From: Rhynchopus sp. YZ270_cl-10
Lineage: Eukaryota; Euglenozoa; Diplonemea; Diplonemida; Diplonemidae
Length of the DNA stretch: 64,000 nt
NCBI GenBank assembly: GCA_964035575.1
Contig: OZ037865.1
Location: forward strand, 310,001-374,000
Direction of reading: 5' to 3'
Below the pieces are notes generated by a model, which saw nothing but the letters and a program-made list of their open reading frames with translations, was not told the origin of the DNA and did no database searches. Of the stretch, positions 7,625-17,529 are shown piece after piece. The position numbers were made by a program, and so were the translations under genes. Within the stretch, counting starts at the first letter, position 1, and each line of letters opens with the position of its first letter.

Positions 7625-9181
7625 CTAGCTGCCCTGCGGATCGCCTGCCCCGGCATCAATGAGCACCTGCGCCACATCTGCATGTTTTGCACGCACTGCA
7701 CAGTGCAACGCAGTTGCGCCTTCATTGTTTGCATGATTCAGTTCCACCTGCGGCAAGCCAACAAGGTACCGCACGGTCTCGGCGTGGCCATTATTCGAAG
7801 CAAGAATAAGACACGTGGCTCCTTCGCTGTCTGTGAGACGCACTCCCGCACCTGCTTCGATTAACATTTGCGCAATTGCGACTTTTCCTGAGTGACTGCA
7901 TTCGTGCAGAGGTGAACGTCCGTTGCAGTCCTGGGCATCAATGGCTGCCCTTGCATCAATGAGCACCTGCACCACATCTGCATGTTTTGCACGCACTGCA
8001 CAGTGCAACGCAGTTGCGCCTTCATTGTTTGCATGATTCAGTTCCACCTGCGGCAAGCCAACAAGGTAGCGCACAGTCTCGCTGTGTCCATTATTCGACG
8101 CAAGAATAAGACACGTGGCTCCTTCACTGTCTGTGAGACGCACTCCCGCACCTGCTTTGATCAACATCTTCACAATTGCGACTTTTCCTGAGTGACTGCC
8201 TTCGTGCAGAGGTGAACGTCCGTTGCTGTCCTGGGCATCAATGGCTGCCCCGGCATCAATGAGCACCTGCAACACATCTGCATGTTTTTCATGCACTGCA
8301 CGGTGCAACGCAGTTGCGCCTTCATTGTTTGCATGATTCAGTTCCACCTGCGGCAAGTCAACAAGGTACCGCACAGTCTCGGCGTGGCCAAAATACGCAG
8401 CAGTAGTAAGACACGTGTCCCCTGCGTTGTCTGTGAGACGCACTCCCGCACCTGCTTCGATCAACATCTTCGCAATTGCGACTTTTCCTGAGTGACTGCC
8501 TTCGTGCAGAGGTGAACGTCCGTCGTTGTCCTGGGCATCAATGGCTGCCCCCGCATCAATGAGCACCTGCACCACATCTGCATGTTTTTCATGCACTGCA
8601 CAGTGCAGCGCAATGCGGTTGCTTATGTCACGGTGATTCACTTCCACCTGCGGTAGGCCCACAAGATAGCGCACACTCTCGGTGTGGCCAAAATACGCAG
8701 CAGCAAAAAGACATGTGCATCCGTCATCGTCTGTGGCACGCACTCCCGCACCTGCTTCCACCAACATCTTTATAATTGCGAGTGTTTCGAAAGAACTCGC
8801 CATCAGGAGAGGCGAATGACCTAGCGGGCCTTTAGTTTCGATGTCTGCCCCTGCATCGATGAGCACCTGCACCACATCTGCATGTTTCCGCATCACTGCG
8901 TAGTGCAACGCAGTTGCGCCATCTTCATTTTCATGATTCAGTTCCACCTGCGGCAAGCCAACAAGATAGCGCACAGTCTCGGTGTGGCCATTATTCGACG
9001 CAAGAATAAGACACGTGGCTCCTTCGCTGTCTGTGCGACGCACTCCCGCACCTTTTTCGACCAACGTCTTTACAATTGCGAGTTTTCCTGCACCACTAGC
9101 CACGAGCAAATCCGCTTCTTCAGCAAGCTGTCTTCTCTTTTGTGAGTTCTCTTCAGTGCCATCCGCGTGCCGCTTCGACAT
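7625..9181 (-). CDS. Ankyrin-repeat protein 1
   Basis: The protein is 518 residues from MSKRHADGTEENSQKRRQ, the same N-terminus as the second ankyrin gene in the window, which fixes the start although the frame is open upstream. After a basic leader with a KRRQ nuclear-signal-like run, nearly the whole protein is ankyrin repeats (GATALHYAVMRKHADVVQVL, GRSPLHEGSHSGKVAIAKML, GATCLILASNNGHTETVRYL). Three different ankyrin units form a 100-residue block that is repeated about five times. The DNA period is exactly 300 bp with near identity between copies. Ankyrin stacks mediate protein binding; the partner is unknown. The C-terminus (VLIDAGAGDPQGS) stops mid-block, suggesting loss or gain of blocks by unequal exchange. 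Confidence 0.9.
   Translation of the reverse strand: MSKRHADGTEENSQKRRQLAEEADLLVASGAGKLAIVKTLVEKGAGVRRTDSEGATCLILASNNGHTETVRYLVGLPQVELNHENEDGATALHYAVMRKHADVVQVLIDAGADIETKGPLGHSPLLMASSFETLAIIKMLVEAGAGVRATDDDGCTCLFAAAYFGHTESVRYLVGLPQVEVNHRDISNRIALHCAVHEKHADVVQVLIDAGAAIDAQDNDGRSPLHEGSHSGKVAIAKMLIEAGAGVRLTDNAGDTCLTTAAYFGHAETVRYLVDLPQVELNHANNEGATALHRAVHEKHADVLQVLIDAGAAIDAQDSNGRSPLHEGSHSGKVAIVKMLIKAGAGVRLTDSEGATCLILASNNGHSETVRYLVGLPQVELNHANNEGATALHCAVRAKHADVVQVLIDARAAIDAQDCNGRSPLHECSHSGKVAIAQMLIEAGAGVRLTDSEGATCLILASNNGHAETVRYLVGLPQVELNHANNEGATALHCAVRAKHADVAQVLIDAGAGDPQGS
7640..9140 (-). repeat. 300-bp tandem coding repeat, about five copies
   Basis: Landmarks such as GCATCAATGAGCACCTGC recur every 300 bases (7654, 7954, 8254, 8554, 8854). 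The first four copies from the left are the most alike and the 5'-most copy is the most divergent. Confidence 0.9.
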
Positions 9182-10939
9182 GGTGTATGTGTATCGTATT
9201 GGGACGAAGGCTCTTCTGGGGGATGTGAAAGAGAAGCGGGCAGAGCTGTCGTGGCGGTGGAAGCTGCGGGGGGCGACTCTTGGGACGCACAAAGCTGACA
9301 AAACAAATTCTACATCCGCCTTGAGAGCAGGACTTAGGAGACGAAGACACACAAGGGGATAGATGACCGGCATCCAATCGCAATTTTAATTTTCAAAAAG
9401 GTAGAGGGGTCAGGGGGGTCTTGTTTTGTGGGAAGATCGGGTCTTTTGCCGACGGGAACGTAAGAAGAAAGGTACATACAACGAGAGCTTACGCCTCTCT
9501 CACTCTCTTGGTCACCTTAAACGAAAACAATCACTGAGCTCGTTGAGCACTGATCTCAAGGGAGCATTTACCCCATCGATGAGAGTGACAACAGATACAG
9601 TGCAAAAAACTACCTCAAGACAGGGGAGGGGGGAGGGGGAGGGAAGGGAAGGGAAGGGGGGGAAAGGTCGCGAAAGCGTGAGTGGGACAATATGTGGTCA
9701 CACACAACGGGGTTTTTTGTTTCTTCCGCAACACTGAAAAAAAGCCAGCACCCTCCGAACTCCCTTTATCTATTGTTTTTTTTTGCTAAAAGGGGTAATT
9801 TTCGTGGAGTGTCTGCTTTTCTGGCATTGCTCAGGCACGTTTTGTGTCTTTGCAATTAGGGAAAGGTCGTTTTTTTTTTTTTTTGTCGTGAGGTGTGTAT
9901 GGGATGAAAAAAAGGGAAAACCGGGTGGCAGAAAAGGAAAAAAAATAAAATAAAATTTATAAGATGAACCTAAGCCTCCCACCTTTTGCTGAAAGTCATC
10001 TAAAAAAAAACATCAAAAAAAAATTTATAATAACGAAGATCACAACAAAGCAGGGAGTGTGAAAGGCGGACCTTTCTGTGTGTATTGAAAAGAAAAAAGA
10101 AGACGTGACGTTAAAGGTGTAAACACCTCTGCGAACACAATATAAAAAAAAAAAAAAAAAATGAAAATACACAAAGAAATGCAGCTGTCACAATAAGAAA
10201 AAGTCAATACGACCCTAAGTCTCCTCTGAAGAGGAAATGTGAAATGGTCAAAAGAAGAAGAAAAATATAAGAAAATAGAGGTGCGGGGGGGGGAGGTGCG
10301 GATCCATCACGCCACCATTCCCCCCTCCCCCCTCCCCCTTGGTGTTGGTGAATTGCATCAAAACCACATCTTGTTTCGTCTATGGGTTGTGTGTTGTGGA
10401 TATTGACGCAAAAATATCAGGAAAACGCAAGTGGAAGGGTATTTTATGTTGAAAAAATAGAAACAGAAAACGATTCGTAAATATGGACACTACTACATTG
10501 CATTTGATTGGTGCAAACGCCTGAGGACATAAGCAACCCAGACAAATAATGCAGTGACCAGTCAACGATACATCGCTTCAGTGCAACAAAGAAAAGGGGA
10601 GTCTTGTTGATTTGTTATTTTGAATTTGACATTCGAGGTTAAGAAAGGGAACGCCATTGCAGAAAGATGAAAGGCGGCGGAAAGGCGGCAAAAAATAAAA
10701 TAAAAAGGCGAACACAAAAATTGCAGCGTCACGAAATCGAGTGAACGATACATTGCTGTATTGTATTTTTTTTGTGTGTGGTTGTGTGCGCCAAAAGATA
10801 AAAAGTAAAAAAGTGGTCCCATTGGAAAGAGTCAAACCCCCCACCCAAACTCTCCCAGATGGTGCGCACGTTGTTATATGTTGAATTGTGGTATTTTTTT
10901 TTGTCTATTTGCAGTAGTTTTTATAAAATGTCCATCATT
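9182..10939. other. Intergenic region, low complexity
   Basis: No gene is supported. It includes a G-rich tract at 9624-9665, long A/T runs, a weak family A hairpin (9963-10001) and mirrored G-rich and C-rich runs at 10286-10340 that can pair. Confidence 0.65.
9963..10001 (+). repeat. Family A hairpin repeat, diverged
   Basis: GATGAACCTAAGCCTC matches the family's left half, while the right arm is altered. TTTATAA precedes it, as in other copies. Confidence 0.4.
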
Positions 10940-13900
10940 CTAGATCGGTCCGGACGGTCCCCCTGCACACTCTGTGCACATACCACCTCCGTCAGGACCA
11001 CCACCGATGGGGGGAAGCCCGGTTGGAGGTGCGGGGCACCAGGCACTGGAGCAGCCAATCCCAGCCTCCCAGAGGCACTCCGACGGTGTGCACGCGTCCT
11101 CCGTGAGAAGCGCTGTGCAGTCCACTGCGAAGCTCCGCACAAAGACGGCCACGTTTGCCAGCGACGCAGTGAATTCGGGTGTCTTGCCCGTCGTGCCTGC
11201 TGGCACAAGCTTTCTGTAGCTCACCATTGTGTGCGTTCCACCCGAGGTGAAGCTTGGCGCACAGTTCCCTGCAGACCACCCAGCCTGCGGCATGATCACC
11301 GGAAGTCCGCCGTTCGTAGACGTAGAGCATGGTGGGCAGTGGTACGCAGACACAATCACCTCGCACGGTGCGTTCGCACAGTTCTGCGGACACTCAAACT
11401 CCAGCCACGTGCTGGGGGGGAGCGGCTGGAACGGGAAGAAGGCCTGCACAGTTGGGAGGGTCAGAGTCGCGGGAATGCCTGTGAGTGTGGCAGGTGCCCC
11501 GTCGCCTGCGACAGTAAAGGCCTGCATGTTCTCCGTCACGGGCACGCCTGCGCCGGAGTCAAACGGGACGTCGCTGAAGCCACCCACACCGACCTTGACG
11601 TCAGTGGGCACGTCAGTGCTGCATGGCGACGCTGTGTCTGGTACAGCTGTCGGTGCTGCCGTCGGCACGGTTGTTGCGCATTCGTCGCACACAAGCTCTG
11701 GGCCCTCGCCACCCGCACCACCCTGTCCCTGCGGGCACCACGCACTCAGGCACCCCTCGCCTGCCTCCCACCTGCACTCGGGGCTGCTGCTGCATACACC
11801 CATGTCGAGCACCGCCGCACAGTCCGTCGCATGCTGGCGCACAAAGACAGCAAAGTTCGCCAGCGGCTTCATAAGCGGCGGCATCTGGTCCGTCGTCCCG
11901 GCAGGCACAAGCTTCCTGAAGGACATCATGTTCAGGCCGTCGAACTTCGGTGCACAGGCACCCACATCCCACCCGCTCCCGACGAGCGACAGGAACAGCC
12001 CGCCGTCTGTGTCAAACGAGCAGGGTGGGCAGTAGTACGAGGACACAATCACCTCGCAGGGCGTGCTTTCGCAGTTGCTTGGGCACGACACGCTCAGCAC
12101 AGACATTGGGGGCAGAGGCTCCGCCTGCGGTGGGAAGAAGGCAGTCGTTCCGGGCAGTGTCAGCACAGGTGGGAAGCCCGTGAGTGACACAGGGCCATCG
12201 GCGTCAGTAGTCCACGCAGGCATGCCATCCGTCACAGGCACACCTACGCCCACGGGAACCGTGACACCAGCCTCGCCAGCAGCCACGCGCACAGAGGGCG
12301 GTACCGTGATGTCAATACATGGCTCGGGTTCCGATGTCGGCGCGTCAGTTGCAGGTGCGTCAGTCGCTGGTGCGTTTGTTGCAGGCGCGTCAGTGGCAGG
12401 CGCGTCGGTCGCAGGTGCGTTTGTTGCCGGTGCATCAGTTGCCGGTGCGTCAGTTGCAGGAGCGTTAGTGGCAGGTGCGTCAGTCGCTGGTGCGTTTGTT
12501 GCTGGCGCGTTAGTGGCAGGTGCGTCTGTTGCAGGTGCGTCAGTTGCAGGAGCGTTAGTGGCAGGTGCGTCGGTCGCTGGTGCATCAGTTGCCGGTGCGT
12601 CAGTTGCAGGCGCGTTAGTGGCAGGTGCGTTTGTTGCAGGTGCGTCAGTCGCTGGTGCGTCAGTTGCAGGTGCGTTTGTTGCCGGTGCATCAGTTGCCGG
12701 TGCGTCAGTTGCAGGCGCGTTAGTGGCAGGTGCGTCAGTCGCTGGTGCGTTTGTTGCTGGCGCGTTAGTGGCAGGTGCGTCAGTCGCTGGTGCGTTTGTT
12801 GCCGGTGCATCAGTTGCCGGTGCGTCAGTTGCAGGCGCGTTAGTGGCAGGTGCGTCAGTCGCTGGTGCGTCGGTCGCTGGCGCGTTTGTTGCTGGCGCGT
12901 TAGTGGCAGGTGCGTCTGTTGCAGGTGCGTTAGTGGCAGGTGCGTCAGTCGCTGGTGCGTTTGTTGCTGGCGCGTTAGTGGCAGGTGCGTTAGTCACTGG
13001 TGCATCAGTCGCAGGTGCGTTAGTGGCAGGTGCGTCAGTCGCTGGTGCGTCGGTCGCTGGCGCGTTTGTTGCTGGCGCGTTAGTGGCAGGTGCGTCTGTT
13101 GCAGGTGCGTTAGTGGCAGGTGCGTCAGTCGCTGGTGCGTTTGTTGCTGGCGCGTTAGTGGCAGGTGCGTTAGTCACTGGTGCATCAGTCGCAGGTGCGT
13201 TAGTGGCAGGTGCGTCAGTCGCTGGTGCGTCGGTCGCTGGTGCGTTTGTTGCTGGCGCGTTAGTGGCAGGTGCGTCAGTTGCAGGTGCGTTTGTTGCCGG
13301 TGCATCAGTTGCCGGTGCGTCAGTTGCAGGCGCGTTAGTGGCAGGTGCGTCTGTTGCAGGTGCGTTAGTGGCAGGTGCGTTAGTGGCAGGTGCGTCGGTC
13401 GCAGGTGCGTCTGTTGCAGGTGCGGACGTCAGCGGTGCAGATGTGGGAGGAGAAACAGTGGGGGCGGCTGTGTTCTCACCAGGTTCGACAATTGGCGGAA
13501 CAACAGTGGGTGGTACAGATGTAGCAGGTACCGATGTCGCTGGCGCAGAAGTCGAAGGTGCAGAAGTGTCTGGTGCAGATGTAGCGGGTGCCGATGTAAC
13601 AGGTGCAGATGTGCGTGGTGCGCTGGTTGCAGGTGCGTCTGTTGCAGGTGCATTTGTTGCTGGCGCGCTAGTGGCAGGTGCGTCAGTCGCTGGCGCGTTT
13701 GTTGCTGGTGCAGACGTTGGCGGTGCGACAGTGGACGGAGCTGCTGTTGGAGGGCTGGCGGTCACGGCGACAGGAGCTTGGGTGTCGTTCTGCTTGCACA
13801 CACGCACGTTCATGGCGAAGTAGATGCAGGACGTGGAGCCCTTGTAGGTGTGCGGCCCGTTGCCCTCGACCTGGAAGGGGAACCTCTCTGGGTCGAGGAT

Positions 13901-16879
13901 GTACTGCCGCGTGCGCGACTTGGGCAGCTTCCCAGAGCCGAGCCATATGGCGCTGTCTGCAAGTGTCCAGCCGGGCTCGGAGATGTCGATCAGGACAGAC
14001 GCCGAGGAGGACGTGATGGTGAGGCGGACTGTGCCGATGTGGGTCGCACCCTCAGTGGTGCAGCCCTGCACCCCCGACCAGATCTCCATGGTCTCGCTGC
14101 CCTCAACCTTGTTCGTCCAGCTGAAGTCCTCGGTCTCTCTGTTCATCAGGCAGACTGCGTGCTTGCCCTTCACCCACGCCGACACGCAGCCCTCAGGCTC
14201 CACAACCACTGTCGGGGCAGGTGTGGGTGGCGGGGTTGCCGCCCCACCAGGTGCGGGTGTGAGTGCAGGTGCCTCCGTGGAAGAGCCAGCCTGGCACACA
14301 GTCACAAGCATCGCCAGGTAGATGCAGCGTGTCGATCCACGGAAGGTCAGCGGCCCGCGCTTCGTCGTCTGGAACGGGAACCGCTCAGGGTCGAGCGTGT
14401 ACTGGCGTGTGCGTGTCTTCGGGAGCTTGTCGCCACCAAGCCAGATAGCAGCCTCCGTCATCTCCCACCCCTCGCGCAGGGAGATCGTCAACTCAACAGA
14501 GTACGACGTCACCACCACAGCAACTTCACCCGCAAGCGTCGCACCCTCTGTGCTGCAGCCCTCCGCACCGGACCAGATCTCCATTGTCTCGCTCCCAGAG
14601 ATCCTGTTTGACCACCCAAAGTCGTCGTTGTGCGTGCTCTTCAGGCACTTCACACCTGCCCCGCGCACCCACGACGGCGCACACTGGGAAGGCTGCACAA
14701 CAACTGGGGGTACTGTGGGCTCGGGCTCCTGCGTGGACGGGACGGGTGTCATGGACGGCGAGGGTGGGGCGGTGGTTGCCTCACCGTTGCAGACCTCTGC
14801 CTGGATGGCGATGTAGACACACCGCGTCGGGCCCGAGAAGGAGTGCGGGCCTGCCTCCGTCGTCTGCAGGGGGAAGTTCTCAGGGTCGAGTGTGTAGTGT
14901 CCGGTGCGTGTGCGTGGGAACTTCTCCTTCCCGACCCAGATCGCAGCGTCGACAAGCGTCCACCCCTCCAGCATGTGCAGTGTCACCACCACTGCCCCGG
15001 ACACAACCTCCACCTCCACATTCCCGACGTGTGTCGCGCCCTCCATGCTGCACCCTGTCGCACCAGCCCAGAGCTCCATGTCCCCACCACGCGGCCGGCT
15101 CGTCGACCACCCAAACGCACCCGTGTGTGAGTTCGTCTTGCACTTCCCCTCGTCGCCCTTTGCCCAAGCGGAGCTGCACCGGTCGGTCGGCTCCGGCTCC
15201 ACCCCGGCAGGCACGTTCGTCACTGGTGCGGGTGTTGCGAGTGCTGAAGGCACCTCCGTGGTGAGGGCGCCCCCAGCCCTGCACACCTCAACGTAGAGGG
15301 CAAGGTACAGGCAGCTCGTGTCGCCGCGGTACTTGTGCGGGCCCGCCTCCGTGAGCTGGAAGGGGAACGTGTCGGGGTCCAAGCTGTACGTGCGCGACCG
15401 CTTGCGCGGGAGCTTGTCGCGGCCAAGCCAGAGTGCAGCGTCCGCCAGCTCCCACCCCTGGTGCAGGGAAATCGTGACCTCCACAGAGTACCGCGTCACC
15501 ACCACAGCAACCTCACCCACCATGGTCGCACCCTCTGTGTCTGCCTCTTCTGTGCTGCAGCCCTGTGCACCGGACCAGATCTCCATGCTCTCACTTCCGG
15601 CCACTTTGTTTGTCCACCCGAACTCATCCGAGTACTTGTTCTCCAGACACATGCCGCTCTTCCCCTGCACCCACGAGGGCTTGCAGGTGTCCTCAGCACC
15701 TCCCTCGCCTTCCTCGGGCTCCACTGCAGAAGGCACGGGCGTAGGGGGGATTGTGACCGGGGCCGGTGGCGATGCGGTCGAGGGGAGTGCTGTCACAGGT
15801 GCTTCAGTTGTGGAGCGTCTGCACACACGGATGCTCATCGCCAGGTAGGCGCATCTCGCGTTGATACGGAACTGGTGCGGGCCAACCCGGTCTGTCTGGT
15901 GTGGAAAGCGCTCCGTGTCGAGGATGTACTGGTGTGTGCGTGTCTGCGGCAGCTTCGCACCACCAATCCAAATGGCTGCGTCCTCCAGCTCCCAGCCAGC
16001 CTCCAGCTCGATCGTCACCTTCGCGTACGGCGAACGCACCCGCACAACAACGTCGCCCACACGTGTGGCCCCTGCAGTGCTGCACCCGCCCACACCAGAC
16101 CACACCTCCATCCGCTCCGTCCCAGAGGCAAGCCGGTTCGTCCACACAAAGTCCTCAGTGTGTCTGTTCACAAGGCACGCCACACCGTTGCCCTTCACCC
16201 ACGCCGCCGTGCAGCGCGTACCTTCAGTGGGCTGCACCTCGCCGCCGTTCCCCTCAGGTGTCGGAGGTGCAGGCACAGGTGCAGGTCCAGAGGGTCCCGA
16301 GGGACGGCACATGTTCACATGCATCGCAACGTAGACACAGTTCGTCGCCCCGCGGAATGAGTGCGGTCCACGCGTGCTTGTCTCGAACCTGAAGTACTCG
16401 GGGTCGAGTGTGTAGTGTCCGGACCGTGTCTTTGGGAGCTTCTCGTTCCCGACCCAGATCGACGCGTCCGCAAGCTCCCACTCGTCCTCCACGTCGATTG
16501 TCACCTGCACGTACGAGGACGCCTTCTTCACGAGCACGGATCCCATCACCGTCCCACCACCACCTTCGCCAGAGCGCGTCTTGCATGTCTCAAGCCCGCC
16601 GACGAGCGACATGCGTTCACTTCTCTTCTGCAGGCTGTTCGACCACCCCCACTCGTCCGTGCGCCAGCTCGTCAGACACATCGGCTCTGAGCCCTTGAGC
16701 CACGCAACCTCGCAGTCCCCTTCGTGCTCGTCAATGGCACCTTCCGTCGACGGAGGCGGAGGTGGAGGCGTCGATGGTGGCGGTGGTGTGCCTCTGCCCC
16801 TCCTCCTTCCCCAGCCTCCATGCCTCCCGCCCCATGCCGTCACGGAGACTGCCATCAGCAGCACAGCGAGCGCACGCAT
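10940..16879 (-). CDS. Giant secreted mucin-like protein with six lectin-like repeats
   Basis: This 1979-residue protein starts with a clear signal peptide (MRALAVLLMAVSVTAWGG). Six copies of a roughly 125-residue module follow. Each has a C..AWVKG..CL start, WTN, MEIWSG..GCST, VG.V.V, GWEL.DAAIWLG..KLP, LDPE.FPFQT..GPH and a final C.YLAM.V.VC. The pattern looks like an extracellular beta-sandwich and resembles bacterial-type domains with GW-L--A-LWVG and FPF signatures; I cannot assign a named family. Next comes about 450 residues of (ATDAP/ATNAP)n, a proline/threonine/alanine linker suited to O-glycosylation. Two cysteine-rich modules close the protein (CPxNC, CEVIVS.Y.CPPC, FRKLVPAGTT-like). 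There is no membrane segment or GPI signal at the C-terminus, so secretion or a matrix/coat role is more likely than membrane anchoring. No intron is needed. A role in adhesion or cell covering is inference. Confidence 0.9.
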   Translation of the reverse strand: MRALAVLLMAVSVTAWGGRHGGWGRRRGRGTPPPPSTPPPPPPSTEGAIDEHEGDCEVAWLKGSEPMCLTSWRTDEWGWSNSLQKRSERMSLVGGLETCKTRSGEGGGGTVMGSVLVKKASSYVQVTIDVEDEWELADASIWVGNEKLPKTRSGHYTLDPEYFRFETSTRGPHSFRGATNCVYVAMHVNMCRPSGPSGPAPVPAPPTPEGNGGEVQPTEGTRCTAAWVKGNGVACLVNRHTEDFVWTNRLASGTERMEVWSGVGGCSTAGATRVGDVVVRVRSPYAKVTIELEAGWELEDAAIWIGGAKLPQTRTHQYILDTERFPHQTDRVGPHQFRINARCAYLAMSIRVCRRSTTEAPVTALPSTASPPAPVTIPPTPVPSAVEPEEGEGGAEDTCKPSWVQGKSGMCLENKYSDEFGWTNKVAGSESMEIWSGAQGCSTEEADTEGATMVGEVAVVVTRYSVEVTISLHQGWELADAALWLGRDKLPRKRSRTYSLDPDTFPFQLTEAGPHKYRGDTSCLYLALYVEVCRAGGALTTEVPSALATPAPVTNVPAGVEPEPTDRCSSAWAKGDEGKCKTNSHTGAFGWSTSRPRGGDMELWAGATGCSMEGATHVGNVEVEVVSGAVVVTLHMLEGWTLVDAAIWVGKEKFPRTRTGHYTLDPENFPLQTTEAGPHSFSGPTRCVYIAIQAEVCNGEATTAPPSPSMTPVPSTQEPEPTVPPVVVQPSQCAPSWVRGAGVKCLKSTHNDDFGWSNRISGSETMEIWSGAEGCSTEGATLAGEVAVVVTSYSVELTISLREGWEMTEAAIWLGGDKLPKTRTRQYTLDPERFPFQTTKRGPLTFRGSTRCIYLAMLVTVCQAGSSTEAPALTPAPGGAATPPPTPAPTVVVEPEGCVSAWVKGKHAVCLMNRETEDFSWTNKVEGSETMEIWSGVQGCTTEGATHIGTVRLTITSSSASVLIDISEPGWTLADSAIWLGSGKLPKSRTRQYILDPERFPFQVEGNGPHTYKGSTSCIYFAMNVRVCKQNDTQAPVAVTASPPTAAPSTVAPPTSAPATNAPATDAPATSAPATNAPATDAPATSAPRTSAPVTSAPATSAPDTSAPSTSAPATSVPATSVPPTVVPPIVEPGENTAAPTVSPPTSAPLTSAPATDAPATDAPATNAPATNAPATDAPATNAPATDAPATDAPATNAPATDAPATNAPATNAPATDAPATDAPATNAPATDAPVTNAPATNAPATNAPATDAPATNAPATDAPATNAPATNAPATDAPATDAPATNAPATDAPVTNAPATNAPATNAPATDAPATNAPATDAPATNAPATNAPATDAPATDAPATNAPATDAPATDAPATNAPATDAPATNAPATNAPATDAPATNAPATDAPATDAPATNAPATDAPATDAPATNAPATNAPATDAPATDAPATDAPATNAPATDAPATDAPATNAPATNAPATDAPATNAPATDAPATDAPATNAPATDAPATDAPATNAPATDAPATDAPTSEPEPCIDITVPPSVRVAAGEAGVTVPVGVGVPVTDGMPAWTTDADGPVSLTGFPPVLTLPGTTAFFPPQAEPLPPMSVLSVSCPSNCESTPCEVIVSSYYCPPCSFDTDGGLFLSLVGSGWDVGACAPKFDGLNMMSFRKLVPAGTTDQMPPLMKPLANFAVFVRQHATDCAAVLDMGVCSSSPECRWEAGEGCLSAWCPQGQGGAGGEGPELVCDECATTVPTAAPTAVPDTASPCSTDVPTDVKVGVGGFSDVPFDSGAGVPVTENMQAFTVAGDGAPATLTGIPATLTLPTVQAFFPFQPLPPSTWLEFECPQNCANAPCEVIVSAYHCPPCSTSTNGGLPVIMPQAGWSAGNCAPSFTSGGTHTMVSYRKLVPAGTTGKTPEFTASLANVAVFVRSFAVDCTALLTEDACTPSECLWEAGIGCSSAWCPAPPTGLPPIGGGPDGGGMCTECAGGPSGPI
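12335..13720 (-). repeat. 15-bp coding minisatellite of the mucin-like linker
   Basis: Units such as GCGTCAGTCGCTGGT (plus strand) code for TDAPA or TNAPA on the minus strand, with roughly 85 to 90 units. Higher-order blocks, e.g. around 12880-13060 and 13060-13240, are nearly identical over 180 bp, showing block duplication. Confidence 0.9.
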
Positions 16880-17385
16880 TGGTGCTGCCGTGGTCGTCGT
16901 TCTGGTTCTGCCTGTAGAGGGTACCGTACCTTTCGAGCAAACGATCTATATGGGTAGTGTTCAACAGAACACAACAAAGATGGATCTCTTACAATCAAAT
17001 AAAAGACGCAAAAAAAAAAAACTGTAGAAAACAAATTCTGCATTTGGTGTTATTTGAAGAGAGAAGGAGGGCTCAGGAGACGGAGAAGGGGTTATAGATG
17101 AATCAAAAGAAAATGGTGCTTTTTTTATGCAAAACGCGCTTTATAACTCTTTGTGCAAATAAAATGCCTCATTTGAAGTTTCCCTTGAGAGGAGAGAGTA
17201 CAGGGCTGTACACAAAAAAGAATGGGGTTTAAAACACTGTTGCTTCTGGCGTTGGGCGGGAGGAAAGGTGAGGGAGGTGGTCTCATTTCTTTAGAGGTTC
17301 CCTATTTTTTCTGGTTATTTCTTGCCTGTGCATTTTCCGTCCCTTCTCAGAGTACGCCCTGCTGTCCATACAAAAACAAAAAAAA

Positions 17386-17434
17386 AGTTGTTTCATATAC
17401 CAACTATTCGAATAGAAGGTATAATAGGGTGCAC
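17386..17434 (+). repeat. Dispersed repeat I, copy 1
   Basis: TTGTTTCATATA, CTATTC and GAATAGAAGGTATAATAGGG recur at 36815-36857. The CTATTCGAATAG part is palindromic. Confidence 0.65.
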
Positions 17435-17496
17435 TAAAAAAAGAAAAGTTTGAAGAATCTGCACATCTTTCAACTCTTTAAAAGAAAAGTTTGTAA

Positions 17497-17529
17497 GATG
17501 ATCCTAAGCCTCTCCTGCTTAGTCACCTT
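17497..17529 (+). repeat. Family A hairpin repeat
   Basis: CTAAGC/GCTTAG stem around the loop CTCTCCT, preceded by AAAGTTTGTAA and followed by TCACCTT. Confidence 0.75.

Noticed and set aside
7640-9140. Regular 300-bp repeats as a CRISPR-like array or satellite
   Set aside because: The period equals three ankyrin repeats in an open reading frame with a normal start and stop.
12063-13823. 586-codon plus-strand frame made of VAGAS/VAGAL units
   Set aside because: It is the exact antisense of the ATDAP/ATNAP linker; the 15-bp unit has no stops on either strand, and the flanking modules are clearly coded on the minus strand.
13778-16360. Several plus-strand frames of 150 to 340 codons opposite the lectin-like modules
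   Set aside because: They are shadows of a GC-rich coding strand; the minus-strand frame has repeated, conserved domains while these do not.
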